DNA of 64,000 nt, taken from an uncultured Duncaniella sp. Lineage in GTDB: Bacteria > Bacteroidota > Bacteroidia > Bacteroidales > Muribaculaceae. The notes under the pieces are model-generated. The model was not told the origin of the DNA and did not search any database. It was given only the letters and a program-made list of their open reading frames with translations. Shown piece by piece: positions 25,436 through 33,887 of the stretch. The first letter of the stretch is position 1. Each line of letters opens with the position of its first letter. The position numbers and the translations under genes are program-made. The stretch covers positions 39,948-103,947 of the forward strand of contig CAJULW010000016.1 in NCBI GenBank assembly GCA_910587515.1, given 5' to 3'.

Positions 25436-26452
25436 ATGAAAAAAATATACAGCCTACTGATCGCCATATCCGCAATGACACTCACCGCCTGTCATGAAGT
25501 CCATGAATATGCCGACGATCCCCATGGAAACTTCGAAGCCCTATGGTCAACCATTGACAGCCACTACTGTTTTTTCAAAGAAAAAAATATTGACTGGAAC
25601 GCGGTCCATGATGTCTATGCAAAACGTATCGGAAACGAGATGACACGCGAGGAACTGTTCATCGTCTGCTCCGACATGCTCGACGAACTACGCGACGGGC
25701 ACGTCAATCTCTCCGCTCCGTTCAATACCTCATATTACCGCAAATGGTGGAGCGACTACCCGCAAAATTTTTCCCTTCGACTCATAGAGGAATCATATTT
25801 CAACTTCAACTATCGTCAGACCGCAGGAATGATGTTCGGGATACTGCACGAGAACATCGGCTACATACACTATCCATCGTTCGCCAACCCTATCGGTGAA
25901 GGCAACCTTGACAACGTACTCTACTTTCTCAAAAACACCCAAGGCCTTATCATAGACATCCGCGATAACGGAGGCGGGGATCTCACCAACGTACAGACTC
26001 TTGTAGCAAGGTTTATAAAAGAGCCGACCATCGTCGGTTACATCTCACATAAAACCGGCCCTGGCCACAGCGACTTTTCCGAACCGAGAGCCATAACCTA
26101 CAACCCGGCCGACCTGCAGCGCATAAGATGGGGAAAACCGGTGATCGTACTGACCAACCGGTCAACCTTTTCAGCAGCCAACAACTTTGTCTCTATCATG
26201 AAACTCCTCCCCGATGTCCGCATCGTAGGTGCAACCACAGGAGGCGGAAGCGGCATGCCCTATTCTTCCGAACTCCCATGCGGATGGAGCATAAGATTCT
26301 CGGCCTGCTCTATGCTCGACGCAAACCGCAACAGCACAGAAAGCGGCGTTACACCAAGCCCAGGCTGCGCCATCGATATGGATCCCACCGAAGCCCTCAA
26401 AGGTAAAGATTCGATACTCGAATTCGCCATTTCCCTCCTACAAAACCCCTAA
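25436..26452 (+). CDS. S41-family peptidase lipoprotein (tail-specific protease-like)
   Basis: 338 residues from the ATG at 25436; the frame is open upstream but the lipoprotein signal (MKKIYSLLIAISAMTLTAC) sets the start. The N-terminal helical domain (about 25-110) contains WSTIDSHYCFFKEK, and the catalytic core has IDIRDNGGG and the nucleophile region TNRSTFSAANNF with the Ser in NRSTFS. No PDZ domain can be recognised. It should be membrane-anchored and act in the periplasm, cleaving C-termini of unknown targets. Only 10 bases separate it from dnaE. Confidence 0.85.
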   Translation: MKKIYSLLIAISAMTLTACHEVHEYADDPHGNFEALWSTIDSHYCFFKEKNIDWNAVHDVYAKRIGNEMTREELFIVCSDMLDELRDGHVNLSAPFNTSYYRKWWSDYPQNFSLRLIEESYFNFNYRQTAGMMFGILHENIGYIHYPSFANPIGEGNLDNVLYFLKNTQGLIIDIRDNGGGDLTNVQTLVARFIKEPTIVGYISHKTGPGHSDFSEPRAITYNPADLQRIRWGKPVIVLTNRSTFSAANNFVSIMKLLPDVRIVGATTGGGSGMPYSSELPCGWSIRFSACSMLDANRNSTESGVTPSPGCAIDMDPTEALKGKDSILEFAISLLQNP

Positions 26453-26462
26453 TCACCCGACA

Positions 26463-29400
26463 ATGACACAATTCGTCCATCTGCACGTACATAGCCAATA
26501 TTCATTACTTGACGGCCAAGCCTCGGTCACAGGCCTTGTCGACAAAGCCATGGAACTCGGGATGCCGGGATTCGCCTTGACCGACCATGGAAATATGTTC
26601 GGCATAAAAGAATATTTCAACTACGTCAACAAACTCAAAGGCAAATATAAAGGGAAACTGTCCGACCTAAAGAAAAAACTTGATGAAGCGTCTCCGGCCG
26701 AAGCCGAAAAAATGCGCCCCGAAATCGAAAAGGAAATAGCCAAGATTGAGCGCAAACTCGCATTCAAACCGATATTCGGATGCGAAATGTATGTAGCCAA
26801 AGGCGACCTCACAGACCGCTCGGACAAAAGCGACAAGGGACGACACCTCGTGGTGCTCGCCAAAAATCTAAAGGGATACAAAAACCTTATAAAGATAGTA
26901 TCCCAGGCCCATACGGAAGGATTCTACCATCATCCACGCACCGACAAAGCCGCACTTGCGGCTCACCGCGAAGGACTGATCGTTTGCTCGGCATGCCTCG
27001 GTGGAGAAATACCGCGGCTCATCGCACAAGGGCAACTCGACGAAGCCGAACGCCAGGTACTCTGGTTTAAGGAAACATTCGGTGACGACTATTATATAGA
27101 GCTACAGCGTCACAAAACCAACCTTCCCGGAGCGAACCGCGAGACATACGAAGAACAGGAACGAGTCAATCCGGTACTGATCGAACTTGCCCGTAAGCAC
27201 AATATAAAAATAATCGCATCCAACGACTCTCATTTCATAAACGCAGAGGATGCGGAAGCACATGACCGACTTATCTGCATCTCCACCAACAACTATATAG
27301 CCGATCCCGACCGAATGCGCTACACCAAACAAGAGTGGTTCAAATCGCAGGAGGAAATGGCCGCTGTGTTCCCTGACCTTCCGGAAGCGTTGGCCAACAC
27401 CGTCGAAATCATCGACAAGGTAGAAACATACTCGATCGACCATGCCCCCATCATGCCGTTTTTTGAAATCCCGACCGATTTCGGAACGGAAGAGGAGTAC
27501 CGCAGCCGCATCACCGAACAGGAACTTTTCGATGAATTCACACAAGACGAAAACGGCAACGTGGTACTTTCACCGGAGGCCGCACAGAAAAAAATCGACA
27601 AACTCGGAGGATATGACAAGCTATACCGCATAAAATTCGAGGCGGACTATCTCTCCAAACTCGCCTACGAAGGCGCGGAACGACGCTACGGCTCTCCTCT
27701 GACACCGGAACTTGAAGAACGCATCCGCTTCGAGCTTTATATAATGAAAACCATGGGCTTTCCGGGCTACTTCCTCATCGTACAGGACTTCATCAATGTA
27801 GCCAGAAAAGACCTCGGTGTCAGCGTCGGTCCAGGTCGAGGCTCTGCCGCGGGCAGCGTCGTGGCCTACTGTCTCGGCATCACACAAGTCGACCCGATAA
27901 AATACGACCTGCTTTTCGAACGTTTCCTTAATCCCGACCGCATATCGCTTCCGGATATTGACGTCGATTTTGACGACGACGGCCGTGCCGACGTTCTACA
28001 CTATGTCACCGAACGATATGGCGAAGAGAAAGTAGCCCACATAATCACATTCGGCACAATGGCGGCCAAGTCTGCTATAAAGGACGTGGCACGAGTGGAG
28101 CAGCTTCCCCTGCCCGAAAGCAACCGCATAGCCAATCTCGTACCGAAACGAATGCCGGACGGACCGGACGGCAAGACTCTGAAAACCAACCTGAAAAACT
28201 GCTATCAGTATGTACCTGAATTCTCTTCGGAACTCAATTCGACCAATCCGCTGATACGCGAAACTCTCGAATACGCACGAAGGCTTGAGGGTAATGTACG
28301 AAACACCGGTGTACATGCCTGTGGTGTGATCATCTGTCGCGACCCGATAACCGATTGGGTTCCGGTGGCCACCGCTGTCGACAAAAGCGTCGACTCAAAA
28401 GACAACAGCAAGATGATCGTAACCCAATACGAGGGGTCCATCATTGAGGACACAGGCCTCATCAAAATGGACTTCCTTGGATTGAAAACGCTGTCCATAA
28501 TAAAAGAAGCGGTCTCGAATATCCGTCAGACACGAGGCATCGACATTGATATCGATAATATAGATATAGCCGACCCGAAAACATACGAACTGTATTGCCA
28601 AGGCCATACCACCGGAACATTCCAGTTCGAATCGGCCGGTATGCAAAAATATCTGCGCGAACTCCAGCCATCCACATTCGAAGACCTTATAGCCATGAAC
28701 GCCCTGTATCGCCCTGGGCCGATGGACTATATTCCGGACTTTATAGCCCGTAAACATGGCCGCAGCCCTATCACCTACGACATCCCGGTGATGGAGAAAT
28801 ATCTGAAAGACACTTACGGAGTGACTGTCTATCAGGAACAGGTCATGCTCCTGTCGCGACTGCTCGCCAACTTCACACGAGGCCAAAGCGACACCTTGCG
28901 AAAAGCCATGGGAAAGAAACTCATCGACAAAATGAACGAGCTGAAAGGTCTTTTCCTCAAAGGTGGAGCAGCCAATGGCCACGATCCGAAAGTGCTTGAA
29001 AAAATATGGGCCGATTGGGAAAAATTCGCCTCTTACGCCTTCAACAAGAGCCACGCCACCTGCTATTCGTGGGTCGCTTTCCAGACCGCATGGCTAAAAG
29101 CCAACTATCCATCGGAATACATGGCGGCCATCCTGACACGCAACCGCTCTGACATAAATAAGCTCACAGGCTTCATGGACGAGTGCAAACGGATGAAAAT
29201 TTCAGTACTCGGACCGGACATCAACGAAAGTTTCACAGAATTCGGTGTCAACACCCGCGGAGACATACGCTTCGGGCTTGCTGCTATCAAAGGCGTTGGC
29301 GAAAACGTTGTCAAAGTCATCATCAACGAGCGCAAGGATAACGGTCCGTTCGAATCCGTCTATGATTTTGTGGAACGCGTACCGTCATCGGCCATCAACC

Positions 29401-30275
29401 GCAGGGTATTCGAAAATCTCGTATATGCCGGTGCTTTCGACAGTTTCGAAGGAATAAAACGTGAGGACTTTTTTGGAGAGAATGCCAGAGGAGAAGTTTT
29501 CACCGAGACACTCGTCCGTTACGGCCAGGCTTTCCAAAACGACAAACACGACGCAGCCATGTCGCTGTTCGGTGACGACTCTGAAATGTCGACGGCCGGC
29601 CGGCCTCCGATGATCCCTCAGCAGGAATGGGCCGATGCAGTCAAACTTGAACGCGAACGCGAACTTGTCGGGATGTATCTTTCGGCTCATCCTCTCGACC
29701 CCTACTACATGGAACTTAATTACGGTACCTCATGCACTATCAAAGGTTTCAACGAATTTTCTCCCGTAGAGGGAATTGACCTCACATTCGGAGGCATGGT
29801 AGTCGAATTCACCAGCCGCCCGTCACGTCGCGGTGGCCAATTCGGTATTCTTAAAATCGAAGACTACACCGGAAGCGCGGAATTCATGCTTTTCGAGGAA
29901 AACTATATAAACTTCCATAACTACGGAGTCCCCGGCACACCGATACTTATAAGCGGACGTTACGAACGTCGTTTCGCGAACTCCGATCTGCGCTTCAACA
30001 TCCTAAATATCAGGCTTCTCAACACCGTAAAAGGCCAGCTTATTCGCAACATCACCATTGATCTCCCGTCCGACAAAATCACCCAACATCTCAAAGACCT
30101 CATCAAAGAAGAAATAGAGTCCGCCGCCGATGCAAAAGGAGAATTATCATTCCGGATATTCGACCCGACAATCAACCGTTCGCTCCACCTTTCATCGTCG
30201 CGACGCATCCCGATATCAAGAAAATTCGTCGAAACGCTCGCGGAGGAAGATATCTCTTTTTCAATAAACGATTGA
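26463..30275 (+). CDS. dnaE: DNA polymerase III alpha subunit
   Basis: 1270 residues, the replicative polymerase. The PHP domain opens with HLHVHSQYSLLDG and LTDHGNMFG; it carries an insertion of charged helix (KGKLSDLKKKLDEAS) around 60-100. The C-family polymerase core has GPGRGSAAGS and the catalytic Asp cluster in LPDIDVDFDDDG near residue 500. A helix-hairpin-helix region around 930-970 (AIKGVGENVV) and an OB-fold around 1090-1190 follow. Complete. It ends the parC - DUF3316 - S41 run; trxA follows with its own promoter. Confidence 0.97.
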   Translation: MTQFVHLHVHSQYSLLDGQASVTGLVDKAMELGMPGFALTDHGNMFGIKEYFNYVNKLKGKYKGKLSDLKKKLDEASPAEAEKMRPEIEKEIAKIERKLAFKPIFGCEMYVAKGDLTDRSDKSDKGRHLVVLAKNLKGYKNLIKIVSQAHTEGFYHHPRTDKAALAAHREGLIVCSACLGGEIPRLIAQGQLDEAERQVLWFKETFGDDYYIELQRHKTNLPGANRETYEEQERVNPVLIELARKHNIKIIASNDSHFINAEDAEAHDRLICISTNNYIADPDRMRYTKQEWFKSQEEMAAVFPDLPEALANTVEIIDKVETYSIDHAPIMPFFEIPTDFGTEEEYRSRITEQELFDEFTQDENGNVVLSPEAAQKKIDKLGGYDKLYRIKFEADYLSKLAYEGAERRYGSPLTPELEERIRFELYIMKTMGFPGYFLIVQDFINVARKDLGVSVGPGRGSAAGSVVAYCLGITQVDPIKYDLLFERFLNPDRISLPDIDVDFDDDGRADVLHYVTERYGEEKVAHIITFGTMAAKSAIKDVARVEQLPLPESNRIANLVPKRMPDGPDGKTLKTNLKNCYQYVPEFSSELNSTNPLIRETLEYARRLEGNVRNTGVHACGVIICRDPITDWVPVATAVDKSVDSKDNSKMIVTQYEGSIIEDTGLIKMDFLGLKTLSIIKEAVSNIRQTRGIDIDIDNIDIADPKTYELYCQGHTTGTFQFESAGMQKYLRELQPSTFEDLIAMNALYRPGPMDYIPDFIARKHGRSPITYDIPVMEKYLKDTYGVTVYQEQVMLLSRLLANFTRGQSDTLRKAMGKKLIDKMNELKGLFLKGGAANGHDPKVLEKIWADWEKFASYAFNKSHATCYSWVAFQTAWLKANYPSEYMAAILTRNRSDINKLTGFMDECKRMKISVLGPDINESFTEFGVNTRGDIRFGLAAIKGVGENVVKVIINERKDNGPFESVYDFVERVPSSAINRRVFENLVYAGAFDSFEGIKREDFFGENARGEVFTETLVRYGQAFQNDKHDAAMSLFGDDSEMSTAGRPPMIPQQEWADAVKLERERELVGMYLSAHPLDPYYMELNYGTSCTIKGFNEFSPVEGIDLTFGGMVVEFTSRPSRRGGQFGILKIEDYTGSAEFMLFEENYINFHNYGVPGTPILISGRYERRFANSDLRFNILNIRLLNTVKGQLIRNITIDLPSDKITQHLKDLIKEEIESAADAKGELSFRIFDPTINRSLHLSSSRRIPISRKFVETLAEEDISFSIND

Positions 30276-30327
30276 CGGCTTTATCAAAAATAAACACAAA
30301 ACACGTTTTTAGTTTCCCATTAATCAC

Positions 30328-30335
30328 TATCTTTG
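30328..30335 (+). promoter_or_regulatory. Promoter of trxA (-7 box TATCTTTG)
   Basis: A perfect TAnnTTTG box about 60 bases before the ATG at 30396, in the gap after dnaE. Confidence 0.7.
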
Positions 30336-30395
30336 CGGAACGGATCGGCTCATCCGCAACCGATAAAAACTATAAAATCTTTAATACATACTATC

Positions 30396-30716
30396 ATGAC
30401 ATTCACTGATCAGAACGTACACGAAATCATCGCCTCAGGGCAACCAGTCGTAATCGACTTTTGGGCAACATGGTGCGGCCCTTGCCAGCGCATGGCACCC
30501 GTAGTGGAAGAACTCGCTGAAGAATACAAAGACAGCGTCGCTATAGGCAAATACAATATCGAGGAGGAAAACGACCTTACCAACCAGTATCGTATCATGT
30601 CGATACCCACCATCCTTTTCTTCAAAAACGGTGAACAGGTGCGCGATCTTCGTCTCGCAGGCGCTCAACCAAAGGAAAAACTCGAAGAGCAGATCAAAAA
30701 ACTACTCACGCTCTAA
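30396..30716 (+). CDS. trxA: Thioredoxin
   Basis: 106 residues from MTFTDQNVHEI. Disulfide reductant of the cytosol, recycled by thioredoxin reductase. The active site is FWATWCGPCQRM, the cis-Pro is in MSIPTILFF, and length and fold order are standard. The frame is open 21 codons upstream, but the promoter at 30328-30335 and family length support this start. A strong terminator follows at 30743-30778. Confidence 0.95.
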   Translation: MTFTDQNVHEIIASGQPVVIDFWATWCGPCQRMAPVVEELAEEYKDSVAIGKYNIEEENDLTNQYRIMSIPTILFFKNGEQVRDLRLAGAQPKEKLEEQIKKLLTL

Positions 30717-30742
30717 ATTCATTCCACAGCACGAAACCATAA

Positions 30743-30778
30743 AATCCCGGTTAAGAATCATTTTTCTTAACCGGGATT
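30743..30778 (+). terminator. Terminator after trxA
   Basis: AATCCCGGTTAAGAA pairs with TTCTTAACCGGGATT around a short loop, a perfect stem of about 15 bp. Confidence 0.7.
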
Positions 30779-30848
30779 AATATTGTAAATTTTCAACACA
30801 TATATCTGCCCCGAAACAAATGTGCTACTTTTGTCAAGCACATAATAA

Positions 30849-31151
30849 AGGATCACCACCACTTTGGGGTTCGCACCGCTGGCGGTCCTTCCCGAGTTTC
30901 AAAACCAATAGATTGGCGGTTTATTGCTACAAGAGGCGCACCAAATAGCAACTGCACTTGGATATGGAACCGCGGTTTTGCTCGGGCACAAAGACTATTA
31001 TCCCCGTTTCAGCTATCGCAAAGCGATTGATTTCGGAATTGAATTTCCTTTTGATGTCCCCCTCGAATTATGTATGGTCATCGAATTGCAGCCTTACGCA
31101 TTTGTCGGAATATCAGGAACCGTTCATTATCCAGATGTATTTTTTGAATAA
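30849..31151 (+). pseudogene. GNAT N-acetyltransferase remnant (5' end lost, internal stop)
   Basis: In the frame starting at 30849 the sequence reads TTTLGFAPLAVLPEFQNQ, then a TAG stop at 30909, then IGGLLLQEAHQIATALGY, followed by LLGHKDYYPRFSYRKA and a normal family ending (FPFDVPLELCMVIEL). LAPLAVLPEYQ-x2-GIG is the acetyl-CoA binding motif of this GNAT group, so TAG has replaced the codon for the conserved Gly. The N-terminal 60-70 residues are absent, and a stop (TAA) stands at 30846. The gene is therefore dead. A terminator follows at 31196. The 5' truncation hints at a past deletion or insertion event here. Confidence 0.8.
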
Positions 31152-31195
31152 AACATAATCACCAACTATACGAATTAAAAACGAAACAATCACTG

Positions 31196-31240
31196 TGAAA
31201 CGGACTCCGTCTGCCGTAAACCGTTTCAGTAATTTTTATT
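31196..31240 (+). terminator. Terminator after the acetyltransferase remnant
   Basis: TGAAACGG (31196) pairs with CCGTTTCA (31221-31228) around a 17-base loop, followed by GTAATTTTTATT. It is a plausible leftover terminator of the dead gene. Confidence 0.55.
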
Positions 31241-31581
31241 GTCTTAAAAAGTTTTACCGAATATGAATGAATATTTATTCCTTACGCTTGCAGAGTGAAA
31301 AATTTTACGTATCTTGCGCAAGGAGATCTTTCGGGTTGGCCAATAGTCTCTACATCACTTTTCTCTCATCAAATTGATTACAGCTGAATCTATTGAGGCT
31401 TCAAATATGACCCTGGTTAAAAAACAGCTCCATTATCAGAATCGCTCTTAGATAAGAGAACAATATATACCCCTCCTATCGGCTCTTTCTTCATAATTTA
31501 ACTCTTATTGATCATCAATCATTCCACAATTTTTTATTTTGTATTCCACATAATAAAATCACTTTTCAAAACCCACAAATC
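31241..31581. other. Intergenic region upstream of the 31582 surface protein
   Basis: No protein-like frame. At 31314-31321 there is the palindrome TTGCGCAA within ATCTTGCGCAAGG. The same 8-mer stands at 38658-38665 upstream of a C10 protease gene. TATCTTGC overlapping it is a poor match to the -7 box. The remainder is AT-rich leader. Confidence 0.4.
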
Positions 31582-33420
31582 ATGAAAAAAAGCACATTAC
31601 TCACGCTTGCAGCCGGTTTGCTATGTCTGTCAGCTTCCGCGGCTGACGTTAAACAGAACGCACCGAGTATATCCACCCAGGAGATAAATGCCGATGCGCT
31701 AAGCGTTCCATATACAATATCATTTGACAATGAAAACAGCCTGAACGGATGGACCGCCATCAGCCCAGCCGACAGACAGAAATTCAAATTCGCCCCGGCA
31801 AACTCTTCACCGTTCTACTGCCAAATACCAGGCGTCGGATCAAAAATGATATACTCCGCGGATGCCAATCCATCTAAAGATTCATGGCTTGTTTCACCCG
31901 CGATATATCTCGAAGCAGGCAAAACATATAACATTAAATATACCATCGCGGCAACCAGACAACAGGCCGCTACCATCGGGGTTTTCTACGGAACCGAAGC
32001 TACCGCTGAATCGCTTAGAAAGAACCCTGCCATCGAGATGACAGGGTTCATGGGTGCCGGATTCCTACAAGACGATTTTAAACCTCTGACATGTAAAATC
32101 ACACCTGCGACAAGCGATAACTATTACATCGGTCTGCTTGAAGACTCCGATAAATATACAGCCGGAAACTTCATGGTGTATGATTACTCGATTACAGTCG
32201 CTGCTTCAGGAGCAATGCCGGGCGAACCAGGCAATTTCACAGCCACCGCTGATGCCGACGGTGCGCTATCTGTGCTTTTGTCAGCGACCGCGCCATCAGT
32301 AGATGCGGGCGGCAATGAACTTGCAGAGTTAACTGCGCTTGAATTTTTACGTGGGAACACTGTGATAAAAACCATCGAAAACCCTGTCAAAGGAGAAACC
32401 TACACCTACACCGACACTGACCCGATCAATGGCAACAATATATATTATGTACGCGCTGTCAACAGCCTCGGCTCCTCCAACTCCGTAGAAGCATCCGCAA
32501 AAGCCGGATTGGAAATTCCTAAGGAACTGATAGGACTCAGCGCGCTTCAGACCACTCCCGGCAAAGTGAAATTCATTTGGGAGAAACCGATTGGCGATAT
32601 CTTCGGAAATGCGTTTACAAACCCGTCACTCATCAAAGTGAAAATCGTAATCTATGACGGCAATACCGTTGTCAAAACATTTGAAGACCTGTCAGGCGAC
32701 GAAGCTATCCTGGAAATAGCCAGCGAGACATCAACCGATCAGAAATTCTACTCATTATCGGCTTATGCCGTCACCACAGGTGGCGAATCCCTGCCTATCG
32801 AGATTAAAGGAATTCCCGTAGGAAAACCGACAGACCTTCCATACAGCGAAAATTTCACAGGGGGAACAGCACAACATCCCTTATATCTCAGTAACAACGA
32901 GAAGTATACCGCCAAATGGAGCTATATGACACAAGACGATATGGGAATGGCACGTTTCATGTCCACCAGTGGTGTAGGCTCAACAGCAACAATCTATAGC
33001 GGACTTATCGCCATCCCCGCTGATTCTCAGGAAAAATTGACTTTCAAATATTCAAGCTACAGTGGCAACTCATCTCATACATTGACCGTGCTGATCAATA
33101 ACGATGGAGAATGGATCGAAGCAGAAAACTATGACATCGACTCTCCCGACTACAAAGAAGCCTCCATTGATCTTTCAGCTTATGCCGGCAAGAACATACA
33201 ATACGCCCTACGTGTCAAACGCGGTATATCCGGTTATTATGCAGCGGTAACCGACATCAGGATAGGTGAAACCTCCGGTATCGATTCTGTGGTAACAGAT
33301 GAGACACAGGGTGAAACCATATATTACGACATCATGGGCCGTCGCGTTGACAATCCATCCTCCGGTAAGATCTACATCAAAGTGACAAACGGCAAAGCAT
33401 CACGCATACTCATGAGATAA
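31582..33420 (+). CDS. Secreted choice-of-anchor-J / Fn3-like surface protein
   Basis: 612 residues with a signal peptide (MKKSTLLTLAAGLLCLSASA). Residues 45-210 form a jelly-roll domain (ISFDNENSLNGWTAI, SWLVSPAIYL, FMVYDYSI) like the cleaved-adhesin/choice-of-anchor-J fold. Two fibronectin-III-like segments follow (about 215-310 and 315-405), then a second jelly roll (about 410-565). The tail (YYDIMGRRVDNP...GKIYIKV...ASRILMR) is the short sorting-like beta module shared with the C10 proteases. No catalytic motif is seen, so adhesion or glycan binding is inferred. Monocistronic with a terminator at 33451. Confidence 0.75.
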   Translation: MKKSTLLTLAAGLLCLSASAADVKQNAPSISTQEINADALSVPYTISFDNENSLNGWTAISPADRQKFKFAPANSSPFYCQIPGVGSKMIYSADANPSKDSWLVSPAIYLEAGKTYNIKYTIAATRQQAATIGVFYGTEATAESLRKNPAIEMTGFMGAGFLQDDFKPLTCKITPATSDNYYIGLLEDSDKYTAGNFMVYDYSITVAASGAMPGEPGNFTATADADGALSVLLSATAPSVDAGGNELAELTALEFLRGNTVIKTIENPVKGETYTYTDTDPINGNNIYYVRAVNSLGSSNSVEASAKAGLEIPKELIGLSALQTTPGKVKFIWEKPIGDIFGNAFTNPSLIKVKIVIYDGNTVVKTFEDLSGDEAILEIASETSTDQKFYSLSAYAVTTGGESLPIEIKGIPVGKPTDLPYSENFTGGTAQHPLYLSNNEKYTAKWSYMTQDDMGMARFMSTSGVGSTATIYSGLIAIPADSQEKLTFKYSSYSGNSSHTLTVLINNDGEWIEAENYDIDSPDYKEASIDLSAYAGKNIQYALRVKRGISGYYAAVTDIRIGETSGIDSVVTDETQGETIYYDIMGRRVDNPSSGKIYIKVTNGKASRILMR

Positions 33421-33450
33421 GTTTCAGATATATCCATCATTACATACCTG

Positions 33451-33490
33451 ACAGGCCGTTTAGCGTAAAAACTAAACGGCCTGTCTCTTA
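33451..33490 (+). terminator. Terminator after the 31582 gene
   Basis: ACAGGCCGTTTAG (33451-33463) and CTAAACGGCCTGT (33472-33484) form a perfect 13-bp stem with an 8-base loop, followed by CTCTTAAAA. Confidence 0.7.
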
Positions 33491-33510
33491 AAAAACTTGA
33501 ATTTAAGGCA

Positions 33511-33604
33511 CGGACAGGTATATCACCGCTCCGGAAAGGCTGGGACCTGAAAATCACCGGGCAAGTCTTTTTATAATTTTCCGGAGCGGTGATATACCTG
33601 TCCG
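33511..33604. repeat. Perfect 27-bp inverted repeat with 40-base spacer
   Basis: The left arm 33511-33537 (CGGACAGGTATATCACCGCT then CCGGAAA) is matched without a mismatch by the right arm 33578-33604. The spacer contains a T-rich run. The arms are GC-rich against an AT-rich background. It follows a separate complete terminator, so it is not needed to end the 31582 transcript. It could be a mobile palindromic (REP/MITE-like) unit, a recombinase site pair, or an extreme bidirectional terminator. No copy was found elsewhere in the window. Confidence 0.8.
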
Positions 33605-33819
33605 CGTCTTATTTAAAGATTTTTATTACAACGTGACACCTGCTTATCTTCGAGGCTTTAATTATATCGTTCAAACGATAAACAAGACATTTAGTCACCC
33701 CGCGATAAAGCTGACATAAAAAGCCTAACAACAGCCATGAAATAAAATAAATCACCCGATTTGCCAGCCATCCAATCCTAAATTCAGATACACCCTCATA
33801 GTTAAATTAAAGATATAAC
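33605..33819. other. Intergenic region, no gene seen
   Basis: AT-rich sequence between the inverted repeat and the terminator of the C10 operon. It holds only a small palindrome (ATCGTT-CA-AACGAT near 33665) and no protein-like frame. Confidence 0.5.
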
Positions 33820-33858
33820 AAAAGCATGGCCGATGTAAAATAAACACCGGCCATACGC
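33820..33858 (-). terminator. Terminator of the C10 protease operon
   Basis: On the minus strand ATGGCCG pairs with CGGCCAT (33848-33854 with 33826-33832), flanked by GC pairs and followed by TTTTG, 30 bases after the stop codon at 33888. Confidence 0.65.
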
Positions 33859-33887
33859 ATTTTTCAATATGTCTCTTTTAAAAGAGA

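Noticed and set aside
33511..33604. Invertible promoter of the kind that switches capsule or surface genes
   Set aside because: The 40-base spacer holds no TAnnTTTG box on either strand and is shorter than usual for such switches; no recombinase gene is nearby. Kept only as an unexplained repeat.
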